Counted from the first letter of the stretch, positions 47,750-57,790 are shown. The stretch: 64,000 bases of DNA from Gordionus sp. m RMFG-2023 (GCF_954871325.1 NC_088775.1:61481561-61545560), one strand, 5' to 3'. Notes: generated by a model not told the origin, from the sequence alone. A program made the numbers and translations.

Positions 47750-48401
47750 CCTATTCAAAAAAGGAAAAGTCCCAATTAAAAAAGGAAGGGTTTCAATTAT
47801 AAAAGGAAAAGGTCCGATCAAAAAAGGAAAATTCTCATTCAAAAAAGGAAAATCGTTATTTTTAAAATTTTTTTTCTTGGCAATTTTTTTAAAATTTTTA
47901 TTATTCCTTCTTATTTTATTTCTAACTTTTTGCGATTTCTTTACTTTATTTTTCTTACTATCTTTTCTCAATTTATTTTTCTTCTAGTTTTTGATAATTC
48001 TTTTGTCTTTTTAAAAATAATTTATAAATCTTTCATTATTTTTCTTTACCTCTCTGCTCCATTTTTTTAAACAATTCTTTACTTTTTTTTCATCAAACAT
48101 AAGATTTATTTTGACTTTTTATGATTCTTTCTCCTTATATTGTAATCTTTTACATACATTTCTAACCTTTTAAATCTCTTTAAGTCATTTTTAATATTTA
48201 TTTTTCTGATCTATTCTAAAAAAAAATTTCTCCTCATTTTGATAAATTCCTTTTGTAATTATTTTTAATTTTCACTTAATTTTTATTTCTCAATTGCAGA
48301 CAATAAAATTTTAAAAATAAGAATTTAAAAATGATTATATTTTATTAATTTACATATCGTTTGGTATTACAGTTCAAACTTATTTAATTTTAAAAAGGTA
48401 T
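47750..48401 (-). mobile_element. Tc1/mariner-family tail, copy D (inverted)
   Basis: On the minus strand: GAGAAATAAAAATTAAGTGA (48270 region), an A-rich tail, then units of TTTTCCTTTTTTGATCGGAC at 47755-47860. This is the same order as in copies A-C. The Lys-rich frame over it is an artefact. Confidence 0.8.
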
Positions 48402-48409
48402 ATTATAAC

Positions 48410-49696
48410 CAGCGTTGTTAAAATAGCGCGCTACTTTTTTCAGTAGCGGTAGTTTTAGCTGGCTACTTTTTTTAGAAATAGCGATAGGGGTAGCTCGCTA
48501 CTAATTTTTTTAATTTTACATAATAAATACATCTAAAAATTATTAAAATATAATTTTTTTAATAAATCTAAAATTATAATCCTTTTATTTAATTTAATTT
48601 TGAAATTTAATTTATATTTAAAAATATACATTATAAATCTAGTTAGCATTATAAATCTAGTTATTAAAAATGTGTGAGATTGTTGAAGATAGCGAAATTT
48701 CTTTGGAAAATGAGAAAAATATAGATTATCCTTTCCCAAAATTCAAAAAATACTTTAATCTTGAAGAAAAAATTACTACTGGATATCGGTTTCAATGCAA
48801 GAAAATTTAGCCAACCACTGGTAGAGTCTATGCTAAAAGGCATTGAGAAAAGGTCAAAACTTATTTTTATTTTCTATTACACAATTATATAAAATGAATG
48901 ATTTATTGCTTGATTAGCCATAATTTAAATTGGCTTAATTTACAACACAATCTATAATAATATATAAAATTCAAAATTAATATATTAATAATTACCTTGT
49001 GTATAATAATTATATTTTTAAAATCTTTATTTACAATAATTTAATGCTATTTTAATATTTTTTTATAAATGAATCTAAATCTCAGATAAATTTAAATTTT
49101 GAAAATTAAAAAGGTATTCTTCTTATTTTATAATTAATACAATCGCTTTATATAAATTAGATTTCCAGATCTGTATGATGATGATAATGTAATAGCTGCT
49201 ATCGTTCATCCTAGTTTCAAGTTAAATTGGCCATACATTAATTTGACTGAATCTAAAGGGCAACTTGATAGGCTGATGGTAACGTTAGATTTTTTTGAAA
49301 TAATAATATAATTGAACCTCTAGATGCTTTTTTTAAATCTAAAAATACTCATTTAAATATCTTTGATGATTTTTTTCATATAAAAAATGTGTTTATTAAA
49401 TTTAATACTGCGTTGCCCTCAAGTGCTAGTGCTGAACGATTATTTAGTATGGCAAAGCTTATATTTTCTGATCGTCGCTCTAGACTTGAGGATGACAGTA
49501 CCGAAATGTTATTATTATTAAAGTGCAATATTAAATAAATTATATATATATATACATATGTAACAAATTATAGTCATGTTTTTATACCAATATTTTATTT
49601 GTGGAAATAAAGTTATGTAAAAAATATTAAAAAAAAAATTAAAATCGCGTAAAAAGTATAGCGAGCTACTTTTAAAATTAGCGTTTAACAACACTG
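48410..49696 (+). mobile_element. 1.29-kb internally deleted hAT with 8-bp TSD
   Basis: The tips CAGCGTTGTTAAAATAGCGC and (other strand) CAGTGTTGTTAAACGCTAAT are flanked by the exact octamer ATTATAAC (48402-48409 and 49697-49704). Subterminal repeats GCGCGCTACTTTTTT and AGCTCGCTACT recur. It keeps a start fragment (48669-48809, MCEIVEDSEISLENE to YRFQCKKI, where a BED finger begins) and the end of the transposase, with the core missing. It is sister to the hAT starting at 49837, which has a near-identical tip. Confidence 0.95.
49140..49538 (+). pseudogene. hAT transposase C-terminal part
   Basis: 49163-49260 reads FPDLYDDDNVIAAIVHPSF and KLNWPYINLTES. After a frame change, 49392-49538 reads FIKFNTALPSSASAERLFS, SDRRSRLEDDSTEMLLLLKCN and a TAA stop. 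This is a textbook hAT dimerisation domain (LPSSA.AERLFS ... RRSRL.D ... LLLK.N). Without the core and catalytic region it cannot transpose by itself. Confidence 0.85.
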
Positions 49697-49704
49697 ATTA
49701 TAAC

Positions 49705-49836
49705 CAAATGATTAATTTAATTTAGCAATTGTAATAAAATAATTTGATATGTAAAAAATTCTAATATAAAAAAATTGTCTGCCAAAAATTTAGTGAAAAT
49801 TAAATACCATTCCTAAAAAGAATTATCAAAAATGCA
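49705..49836 (+). mobile_element. Tc1/mariner-family A-rich tail, copy E
   Basis: AATTTGATATGTAAAAAATTC and TTAGTGAAAATT match 13486 and 13545 of copy A. It runs opposite to copy D, so the two form a head-to-head pair around the 1.29-kb hAT. It is cut at 49836 by the next hAT. Confidence 0.7.
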
Positions 49837-50877
49837 GAGTTGTTAAAGTAGACCGCTAATTAGCGCGCTAACTTTTTTGGTAGCTATAGCTAATAGCGGC
49901 TACTTTTTTTGTAATTATTTAATTTTTTAGCGAGCTACTTTTTTTGAAAGTAGCTAAGTAGCCGCTACTTCGCTACTATTAAAAAATATAATGAAGGTAA
50001 GTATAAACATAAAAATTTAAATATAATATCATAATTAATTATAATTATTATTATTTATTATTTAATTTAAAAAAAAAAAATTTGAAATTAAAATATAATT
50101 TCAATTTGTAATTTATATTTTCATTTGTATTATAAACCTAAATCACGTGTTAATAATATAAAATGTCATGGCCTATGGATATCCAAATCGTTGAAAGTGA
50201 TTCAGACAATGATATTAATGAAATGGAAGATACCAAGGGAAGAAAATGTTTTTAATAGCTATAATACAAATTTCCCATTCCCTAGATTTGAAAATTTTTT
50301 AAAATAAATATATAACCAAAACTGGTTTCAAATTTATTTGTTTAAAATGTAAAAAAATATTTCCCCAAATCAATCCAGTAGCTATAACCTCAAGAAACAC
50401 CTAAAGGTAAATTGTCATTTTTACATTCTAATAATATTTATTTTATAAGACTGTTCATGAGTTTTAAGGAAATGGAAAATAATTTTGGTATAGGCGACTC
50501 TACATCCAAAAAGACTAATTCAATTCAAACCAAATTAATTAATAATGCAAATGACAATATTTCTCAGAAATTGGCTTATAAAGTTATTGTAAAAAATAAT
50601 GTTAAAGAATATTTTAAATCTTTAAAGCTAAAAATTTAATGTTAGGAAAGGTGTTAGATTAGGTGAATAGGAACACCACTTATGTTTGGGTCATGGTTTA
50701 CACAATTTGGTTACAGTAGATGGTATTAAAAAGGTACCCTTTGTTGAAAATCTTATCAAAAAATTAGAGAAATTATTATTGCTCTAAGATATAAAACAGC
50801 AGAGGTTGAATTTGAATTCGAAGAAGATCAAAGAAAATGCTTAAATACAATAGATTTAACAACAGACATGTTAGATC

Positions 50878-51315
50878 TTGACAGCACTGATCCATACCCG
50901 GATACCCATTTTCAAATTGGCAATTCCAATAATAATAATATTAACAATAATTCCACTGAAAACCTTAAAATTAAATGTCCCAACACGTTGGCATAGTATA
51001 TTAATTATGCTAGAAAGCATATCTGGATTAAATAAAAATTTAATTAATAATGTTTTAAAAAGAATTGGGAAGCACATTCTTAAATTATCAAACTATGAAT
51101 CTGATCTGGTAGAAGAACTATTAGCATTTCCTTCAAAATTTAAAGCAACTGTCGAATTTCTTTCAGTACAAAAGGGGCCTACTTTAAACTTGGCGTTACT
51201 TTTTATAAGTGAAATTGAAACACATTTAATAGTAAATGACAAGGATAGTTCTGAAATCATTTCACTTAAAGAAAATATGCTAAAAAAAACTTGCGTTACG
51301 ATTTCCGGTTTGTAA
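50878..51315 (+). pseudogene. hAT transposase core segment
   Basis: The 145-codon open segment contains LKLNVPTRWHSILIMLESI, then KHILKLSNYESDLVEELLAF and LNLALLFISEIETHL. The VPTRWNS..MLE block is diagnostic for hAT proteins and sits in the RNase-H-like region. The segment ends at the donor of a short intron (GTTTGT or GTAATC near 51308-51313). Confidence 0.8.
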
Positions 51316-51368
51316 TCTAGAAATAATATATAAGTTTATTCTTTTATTTTTTATTTAAAATCATCTAG
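51308..51368 (+). other. Transposase intron of about 57-61 nt
   Basis: It is AT-rich and ends AAAATCATCTAG before GTATTGGCTTCT (VLAS). The donor is GTTTGT at 51308 or GTAATC at 51312. Removal brings the core segment next to the LLDPRF block as in other hATs. Confidence 0.55.
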
Positions 51369-51371
51369 GTA

Positions 51372-51773
51372 TTGGCTTCTCTTTTAGATCCAAGATTTCA
51401 AAAATTGACAATTGTGTCAAAGTATTTAATAGAGCAAAATTGCTCAGCTTCAGTTATAATAAAACATCTTAAACGTATAGAGAATGATGATAATCAGGTA
51501 GTAAATATAGCTAATGAGGATCAAGAGGAATTATTAAATTCAAGTTATTTGACAAAATTAGCAAATAAACATTCAACAAATATAAATTATGCCAAGTTAG
51601 GTGACTTAGAACAATGTCACTGTTTTCTTGGAAAACGACACTCACAAGATGTGGACGTTCTAAAATTTTGGAGAGAAAAGAAGAGTGAACTTCCCAATCT
51701 TTCCAGGCTCGCCAAAAAAATTCCTTGCATTCCGGTGACCAGCACACCTAGTGAAAGAGTTTCGTTTCCCTAA
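51372..51773 (+). pseudogene. hAT transposase, LLDPRF to dimerisation domain
   Basis: The 133-codon frame reads MASLLDPRFQK near its start, DVDVLKFWREKKSELPNLS at about residues 92-110, and IPCIPVTSTPSERV at the end. It is interrupted by the 482-bp element within the ERxFS motif. The target duplication AAAGAGTTT lies in that motif, and the downstream copy continues with VFSIAGL. The apparent end at 51773 is therefore created by the insertion. Confidence 0.85.
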
Positions 51774-52244
51774 CTTTCATATAAAAACCTTTCATATAAA
51801 AAATTGCGACTGAGAATAATTGCGACTTTTTTATGATTGGTTGTGATAATTGCGACTTTATACCCATTGGTTATAAAAAATTAAACGTATTTATAATATA
51901 TATTTGAAAAATCGTGATTTTTGGAAAGCCTCTATGGCCTAGTAGACAAGAGCTTGGCTTACTTATCCCATGGTCTCGGGTTCGAATCCCGAGAATGGTC
52001 ATGTTTTTTTTCTTATTACTTGGTGGTTCCATCCTTGGGGAGATAATATATAGGAGGCCGGACTCGACCACGTGATTCCATATTAATATATTAAATAATA
52101 AGAGTTTTATTACTTTTTAATAAATTTTGGTCGGTATTTAGCAAATTAGGTTGGTATTTAGAATATTTCCATACATTCTTTCATTAACCATATAAAGTCG
52201 CAATTATTTATATGAAAGGTTTTTATATGAAAGTTATACCAACC
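51763..52244 (+). mobile_element. 482-bp TIR element carrying a tRNA-like module
   Basis: It is flanked by the exact 9-bp duplication AAAGAGTTT (51754-51762 and 52245-52253). The TIR is about 40 bp (TAACTTTCATATAAAAACC and its complement at the right). Subterminal AATTGCGACT occurs three times at the left and once, inverted, at the right. The core 51905-52165 matches the core of the 391-bp element at 11926-12316: ATCGTGATTTTTGG, a tRNA-like head, CTTGGTGGTTCC, AGGAGGCCGGACTCG and GGTCGGTATTTAGCAAATTA. A 9-bp duplication suggests a Mutator-like mover. Confidence 0.9.
51928..52000 (+). ncRNA. tRNA-like sequence (SINE head or tRNA pseudogene)
   Basis: The A-box-like TGGCCTAGTAGACAAGAGC and B box GGTTCGAATCC are present. 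The T arm is perfect (TCTCGGG / CCCGAGA around TTCGAAT). The acceptor and anticodon stems do not pair well, and no anticodon can be assigned. It differs clearly from the tRNA-like part at 12123-12192 while the rest of the core is alike. Confidence 0.65.
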
Positions 52245-52400
52245 AAAGAGTTTTCTCTATCGCTGGATTGACGTTAAATTCAAGGAGATCATCATTATGT
52301 CCCGAAAATTTAAATAAAATAATTTTTATACATGATAATTATAAAATTACGAAATCGATTTTGGATTTATAATGAGTTTTCTATTAAATAAATATTAAAA

Positions 52401-53603
52401 AATATACCGAGATATCTGTTGAGTAGTGATTTGTTTTTTTAAAAAAAAATTATTAAGCGATTAAAAAAATTTATGTTATAAAAATTTATAACTGTGCCGA
52501 TTTAGGCCGATTTTGTTGACGGCGGCTAAAAATCGGCGCGCCGCCGGCCGTTGATTAGATTTTTGAAAATTGCGCCGGCCGCCGATAGTTACAAGTCTAT
52601 CCATAGTTAATAATAAAAAAATTCCCAAGCGTCCAAGCTGATAATAATTTGAAAAATTTTTCCCAAGCATATCCCAATATAATTTATAAAAATATTTACC
52701 CATTATAATTTAAAATAAATTTTTTTAAACCTGGCCAACCGATAATAATAACAGCTTCCAATAAAAAAAATATTATAAAAATATTTTCCAATCCCAGCCC
52801 GACCCATTATAAGTTAAAAAAATTTTTCTCAAAACTGGCCAACCGATAATAATTTTGAAATTGTTTTCCCATGCCTGGAGATTCCAATAAAAAAGATATT
52901 AACATTAAGATGATAGGAAAGTTGATACCAAAATAAAAATTAACATTAAGGTTATACGAAAACGTTCATTTCTTAATTACGGTGATTATTAGATTATTGA
53001 AAATTTATTTAGATTATCAGAGTTGTATAAAATCTATATACTATTTCAGTGGTATCTGTATCTGTATCTGTATCTGTTAATATTATAAGATATATTTTGA
53101 TATACTATTATTTAACGCTTTTTTATTTAAAAAAATAAAAATATTTAAGTGCAAATTTTATCACATATGTATGAGCATATAATTTAAATAAATATGTATT
53201 ATAATGCAAAGGAATATTATTCCTTGCTTAGCCATATGACGCCCCTTAATTATAAACAATATCATTGTTGCACAAAATTATTTTAAGCAAAAATTTATTT
53301 AGAATTTTGTAAAATAATTTTATAAATATTCTGCTAACTTTTAATCAATAAATTATAAGTTTTATGTTAAAAATTTTATTTTAAAATTTTATATCTATTT
53401 TTGATTTCGATTGAAAAAAACTTATTAAATAATTTAAAATCTAGCAAAAACTTTTATAATTCCATATTTGATCATTTTACTCTAAAACAAAGACGAATCT
53501 ACTTATTTATATACATTTTAATTTTTTTATGGTTTGACTAATAAAAAAAATAAAAAAAATTTTCGATTGCTTCCCTAGTAGTAAGCTTGACGCTTTGTCA
53601 CTG
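52401..53603. repeat. Right part of the 8.0-kb hAT: GC box and loose repeats
   Basis: At 52496-52600 a GC-rich patch (AATCGGCGCGCCGCCGGCCG, GCGCCGGCCGCCGATAG) stands out. From 52620 to 52900 the phrases AACTGGCCAACCGATAATAA, TTTTCCCAAGC and CCCATTATAA repeat loosely. At 53050-53080 is a short TATCTG run. The final 100 bp before 53603 carry the TIR. No coding sequence is seen. Confidence 0.5.
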
Positions 53604-53768
53604 ATATATATATTTATGATTTAATATAATATTGGGTGGAGGTTAACTACCTAAAACCCATATCATCTATGATCCGGATTAATATATATTTTATATCCTG
53701 CCTTTATTTGTATGTGTTATATGGATGCATAAATTTTGTATTTGCATATTCTATTTATTATAGTATTA

Positions 53769-54473
53769 TTTTGTAAAAAATTTGAAAAAAGTACCCTTAA
53801 TATCGGAATAGAATATTTTCCTATGAAAAGGGTCTGAATCCCCATGTAAATTTTAGGAATCAGGTATCTGGAATGTCGTTTAAATAGAATTATTTTACAG
53901 AGGATTATTTTATAGATAATGATCTTATTAAGAAAGATTTTATAGAAAATAATTTTATGGTAAATGATTTTATAGAAAATGCTTTATAGATTAAAAAAAA
54001 TATTTTATTTTATATAGAATCTCGATTATATAGATTTATAATTAGAAAGTGTATTTTTTAGAATAACATGAAATAAAAATTTTAAAAAATGTGAATGACT
54101 TTTCTGTTCTATAAGCAATACATTTTAAGTCTCAAAAATATGGCCATTTACCATCGAATTTAATTATATTAGAGATTTACAAACTCCTTATATTTAATTG
54201 ATGCTGAAACTATTTGGGTAAGGAAAATTACTTACCCCTGAAAAGAATAAGCATAGGATAGAAAATACAATCAGGTTGGGAAATAGGGATTTCAGGATTT
54301 CTATCTGCAATATTTGAGATTTTATTTTCTGGACCAGTTTGAGAGCTTGTAGTACTTAATGATCCAGAATAATTAGCATATTAAAAAAAGTATTAAAGAA
54401 TAATTTATAAAAAATAATGTTAAAGAATATTTTAAATCTTTAAAGCTAAAAATTCTCATTTGAAAACTTCCTT
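53769..54473. repeat. Flank of the LTR fossil; TAGAGAAT-like repeats and a hAT scrap
   Basis: At 53885-54010 TTTTATAGA(A/T)AATGA-type units recur, like the array at 62286. At 54405-54457 AATGTTAAAGAATATTTTAA and ATCTTTAAAGCTAAAAAT are nearly identical to 50595-50638 inside the hAT gene (VKEYFKSLKLK), so a piece of that family lies here and was split by the foldback element. Confidence 0.6.
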
Positions 54474-54482
54474 TTGTATTTG

Positions 54483-56569
54483 GGTATCACGTCAATTCGG
54501 CGCGAAAAATTCGGCACACGACAATTCGGCGCAGAAAACTCGGCGCGGCGTCAATTCGGCGCATCGTCAATTCAGCGCGGCGACAACTCGGCGCAACGTC
54601 AATTCGGCGCGGCGACAATTCGGCGCAACGTCAATTCGGCGCGGCGTCAATTCGACGCGTATCTAATACAGTTGCAATTTATTATAAATTTATTAGTATA
54701 AAAAAAAGGATGATTAAATAGAAATGATTTTGAATGTTGGTCATATTAATTATTTCTTCGTATTTTTTTTTACAAAAATCTCAATTTTATTTACTAAATG
54801 TGTAATATCAATAAAAAAAATTAACAACCAATATTTATACCGATTTCCTTGCTGGGCCAATTTACCACATTATAAGGTAGGGGAGACTGGGGTTAATTGG
54901 ACCGATTTTTACAAAATTTAGCTCCTGATTTTTTTATATAATATAAAAAATAATATATGATTAGATACCTCCTAAAACTATACTCTATAAAGGTACCTTA
55001 TAAAAATTTTAAGAATATAATCATTTTTTTTAAATTTTACTTTTGAAAAAGTAAAAATAATATCCAAAAAGCCCCAATAGCGGGGTGGGGCAAATTCAAA
55101 GGGCTTCCTAAATCATTTGTTTTTTTAGCCATAATAAATTGAAATGCATTTTTATTTATTAATAATGATACGTATAGAATAATTTTATTGTTTTATTGTT
55201 AAAAATATCATAATACTTATAAATTGAAGCAAATTATATATAAAAATTGAAATTTAATTTAGGTTAATTTAATAAACATTTTGGACATAAAGGAGATATT
55301 ATGATTTCTTAGCATAGATCCTAAATACCAATCATAAACAGCCATGAAATTGCCTTTGTGCGTTAATTCGTTTTTGATTATTTTATAATAGAAAAAAATA
55401 GTTAAACATAATATATATTTAAAATGATTAATAGAATTATTTTAAGGATTTTTAATAAATCTAAAAAATGAATAAGTCTTAATTTGAATTTTATTGGATC
55501 AACATTAGTGTTGTTAAACGTCCGATTTGGGTCGATTAAGATTTTAGCCATAATAACATGTAAGATTAGAGATAGAAGTCCAAACTTTTCTTACATTTAG
55601 CGCAAAATCTCGCTTACATAATATTGGCTACTAATCAAAATAGGGGAGACTGGGGTTAGGTACCGGGGCTTGGCAAACCACTTAATTTCATCTTAAAATT
55701 AAATACACCAGAAGGTTAAAATTTTATCATAATATAGTTTTTATTAGTTTACGTCTATAGACAAAAAATCTTTTGAAATAATTAATAAAAATTTTATTTA
55801 AGAAATAAAATATTGATGAAGTTTTTATAATTTGGGAAAGTTTTATGAGTATTTATTATATCCAGAAATTTAGAGTTAGCAGGGCTTGCTAAACCATACA
55901 CATCAATTATGGCAGTTAATAATGAAAAAAATACAAAATGTTTATTAAATTAACTAAAATTAAGTTTCAATTTTTATATATAACTTGCCTTAATTTACCC
56001 GCTATTGGGGCTTGTTGGACAAAATTGTTCTTTTACAAAAAGTGAAATTAAAAAAAAAAGATTATATTCTTAAATTTTTTTATAAGGAACCTTTATAGAG
56101 TATAGTTTTAGGTATCTAATCATATATTTTTTTAATATTATCTAAAAAACCAGGAGCTATAGCCAATTTTATAAAAATCAGTCCAATTAACCCCAGTCTC
56201 CCCTACCTTATAATGTGGTAAATTGGTCCAGCAAGGAAATCGGTATAAATATTGGTTGTTAATTTTTTTAATTGATATTACGCATTTAGTAAATAAAATT
56301 GAGATTTTTGTAAAAAAAAATACGAAGAAATAATTAATATGACCAACATTCAAAATCATTTCTATTTAATCATCCTTTTTTTTATACTAATAAATTTATA
56401 ATAAATTGCAACTGTATTAGATACGCGCCGAATTGACGTTGCGCCGAGTTGTCGCCGCGCTGAATTGACGTTGCGCCGAGTTGTCGCCGCGCTGAATTGA
56501 CGATGCGCCGAATTGACGCCGCGCCGAGTTTTCTGCGCCGAATTTTCCGCGCCGAATTGACGTGGAACC
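54483..56569. mobile_element. 2.1-kb foldback-type element with minisatellite arms
   Basis: The two ends are long inverted copies. Each starts near ACGTCAATTCGGCGCG and carries a GC-rich minisatellite of 16-17-bp units (CAATTCGGCGCGGCGA / CAATTCGGCGCAACGT), at 54489-54657 and inverted at 56420-56565. AT-rich DNA follows, with the phrase AGGGGAGACTGGGGTTAATT at 54887 and inverted near 56200. Inversion extends for at least 500 bp, with decayed similarity further in. The flanks share TTGTATTTG (54474-54482 and 56570-56578), a probable 9-bp target duplication. Open frames in the arms are repeat products. No transposase was found. Confidence 0.85.
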
Positions 56570-56578
56570 TTGTATTTG

Positions 56579-57539
56579 ATTTCCTTAAATCTAGAGTAAC
56601 TACTTAATAAAAAACTCTAGATTTTTTTATGTATTACATTTTGTATAGATTTATAGTGAAATATCAAGTAAACTATAACAAATAAAACATTTAGATAAAA
56701 TCAAAATAAAGAAAAAACAATATAAATACCTATTTTTAAATTATACCTGCCTCATGGTCTTTGGAAATTGAAAAATATTGCGATAACAAATAAAATAAAT
56801 GTTAAATATTTGATTATCATTATTTAATATATTTTCTAATTTTAATATTGCAATTATTAATTTTCTTATCAAATTTTACCAAAGAATCGGTTACCGTTAA
56901 TTAGAGAAAATAGTAAGTTAGGTTATCGTTACCTCGAAAAAAATACAATAATAGTTACAATTTCTGTTATTTAAAAAAATATAAAAGAAGTTATTTGTTA
57001 CATAATTACATATACAATAAAATAGGATTGGGTGAAGATCGAAAAGACGGGACGAGGAGGAGCAGAATCTGCACTCTCGTTTAAAATTTCTGACTCTAGG
57101 TGAGAAAGGGAAATATTTATAAGATTTCAATAAATAAAATTTGTAAATTTCCTGAAAATTATAATAGTAAGTATAAGATTATCTCGTTGGTGCCCCCCCC
57201 CTCTCCCAAGCCAAAGAATGCAGATGCCGGTTAAGATATTTTTCAAAAATATTGCTGATTCCTACATCTTATCGCATATTTATTCCAATTTACATTTATT
57301 TTTCATTCACAGCCGAAATAAATACGCTACTAATTTTCTATGAATTAATATCGATTTCCAATTTTCCTTGGTGTTAAAATTATCTCTCATTTTAAAATTT
57401 CCTAAATCATTTGAAACTTTTTCACAGCAGTGCTAAGTAAAATATGTAAAAAAAATGACATTATTTGATTGAGACTACAAGAATAGCTGAAAGCGTTATA
57501 TTGAAACTTAAGAAAATTGAATTTCAAAAATTATGCCAT
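56579..57539. other. AT-rich noncoding stretch
   Basis: No gene is recognised. A C run near 57192-57200 (GTGCCCCCCCCCTCTCCC) could be a decayed hAT tip. Confidence 0.45.
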
Positions 57540-57790
57540 ATTGAGTCAAAAGCAGAGCTCTGAATTAATATTTGTCTACCTCGACTCGCAGCAAGACAAG
57601 CCCATCTTTCTAATATTAATATAGGGTCAGGCGAAGAATACTATAAAATAAATCTATTTATCTCCCTCTTAGGCACTTTTATAACTCAAATGAATGGGTT
57701 CTTGATTAATCAGGCAGTACTTGCAAATATTATTACCGTGGATTTCGAATCTATTTCAACTTTTATTAGAGAAAAATTAAATATTTGGCA
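57540..57790 (+). pseudogene. Second ZMYM-like hAT transposase fragment
   Basis: 57580-57690 reads CLPRLAARQAHLSNINIG, GEEYYKINLFISLLGTFITQ. This is the same block as LAPGQLLRCKINIGSTEEYY at 46860-46930 and fits the PR.AGRQTHRSN...EEYYRI pattern even better. Upstream IAESVILKLKKIEFQKLCH may be the preceding helix. Only this block survives. Confidence 0.7.

Larger units (their letters stand above)
49837..52400 (+). mobile_element. Intron-bearing hAT, nearly complete gene, decayed
   Basis: The left tip is CAGAGTTGTTAAAGTAGACC with GCGCGCTAAC boxes; no right tip was found. The gene reads in order: an acidic N-terminus (50163-50245); a BED-type finger FICLKCKKIFPQ with SSYNLKKHLK (50335-50406); an intron (50407-50449, GTAAAT...TATAAG); 50450-50640; CLGHGLHNLVTVDGI (50688-50730); VPTRWHSILIMLESISGL (50975-51035); an intron ending TCATCTAG (51368); VLASLLDPRFQK (51369-51405); DVLKFWREKKSELP (51650-51690); and PVTSTPSERV (51732-51762). 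After the nested 482-bp element it resumes as VFSIAGLTLNSRRSSLCPENL to a TAA (52254-52371). Several frame breaks remain. Confidence 0.85.
45634..53603 (+). mobile_element. 8.0-kb hAT with 8-bp TSD, inserted in the 3' LTR
   Basis: The tips CAGTGACGAAGC and (other strand) CAGTGACAAAGC are flanked by ATATATAT (45626-45633 and 53604-53611). The duplication is low-complexity, but TIRs and LTR continuity across the gap support it. Inner terminal phrases AAGCTTCC / AAGCTTACT and TTGCTTCCCTTG / TTGCTTCCCTAG also match in inverted orientation. It carries its own ZMYM-like transposase piece (46600-47354) and a pile of later insertions: a possible Helitron end, mariner tails, and hATs at 48410 and 49837. 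Confidence 0.8.
28940..53768 (+). mobile_element. LTR-retrotransposon fossil split by two hAT insertions
   Basis: The visible parts are as follows. A 5' LTR remnant is at about 28940-28969 plus 44303-44433. A primer-binding-like TGGCGCAGTC starts at 44434. A short, decayed internal region runs 44434-45419 with no recognisable pol. A purine tract AGGGGGGAGTGGA precedes the 3' LTR start TGTTAAAAAAGG at 45420. The 3' LTR runs 45420-45633 plus 53612 to about 53768. The two LTR ends share GGTTAACT, CCTTTATTTGTATGTGTTAT and ATGGATG-ATAAAT. The element is broken, mostly deleted and old. It lost its LTR integrity when the hAT units at 28970 and 45634 inserted. Gypsy affinity is inferred from the primer site only. 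Confidence 0.6.

Noticed and set aside
47414-47971. A 185-codon minus-strand gene
   Set aside because: The frame joins a mariner minisatellite, a possible piggyBac scrap and a hAT tip; it is a chance fusion of repeats.
51928-52000. A functional tRNA gene
   Set aside because: The T arm and B box are good, but the acceptor and anticodon stems do not pair and the sequence lies inside a transposon core with a second, different copy elsewhere.
54460-54701. Arg/Ser/Ala repeat proteins in overlapping frames
   Set aside because: All frames are products of the GC-rich minisatellite in the foldback arm.
54483-56569. A Polinton or other large virus-like element, suggested by long inverted ends
   Set aside because: It is only 2.1 kb long, with no integrase, polymerase or capsid sequence; a foldback DNA element fits better.
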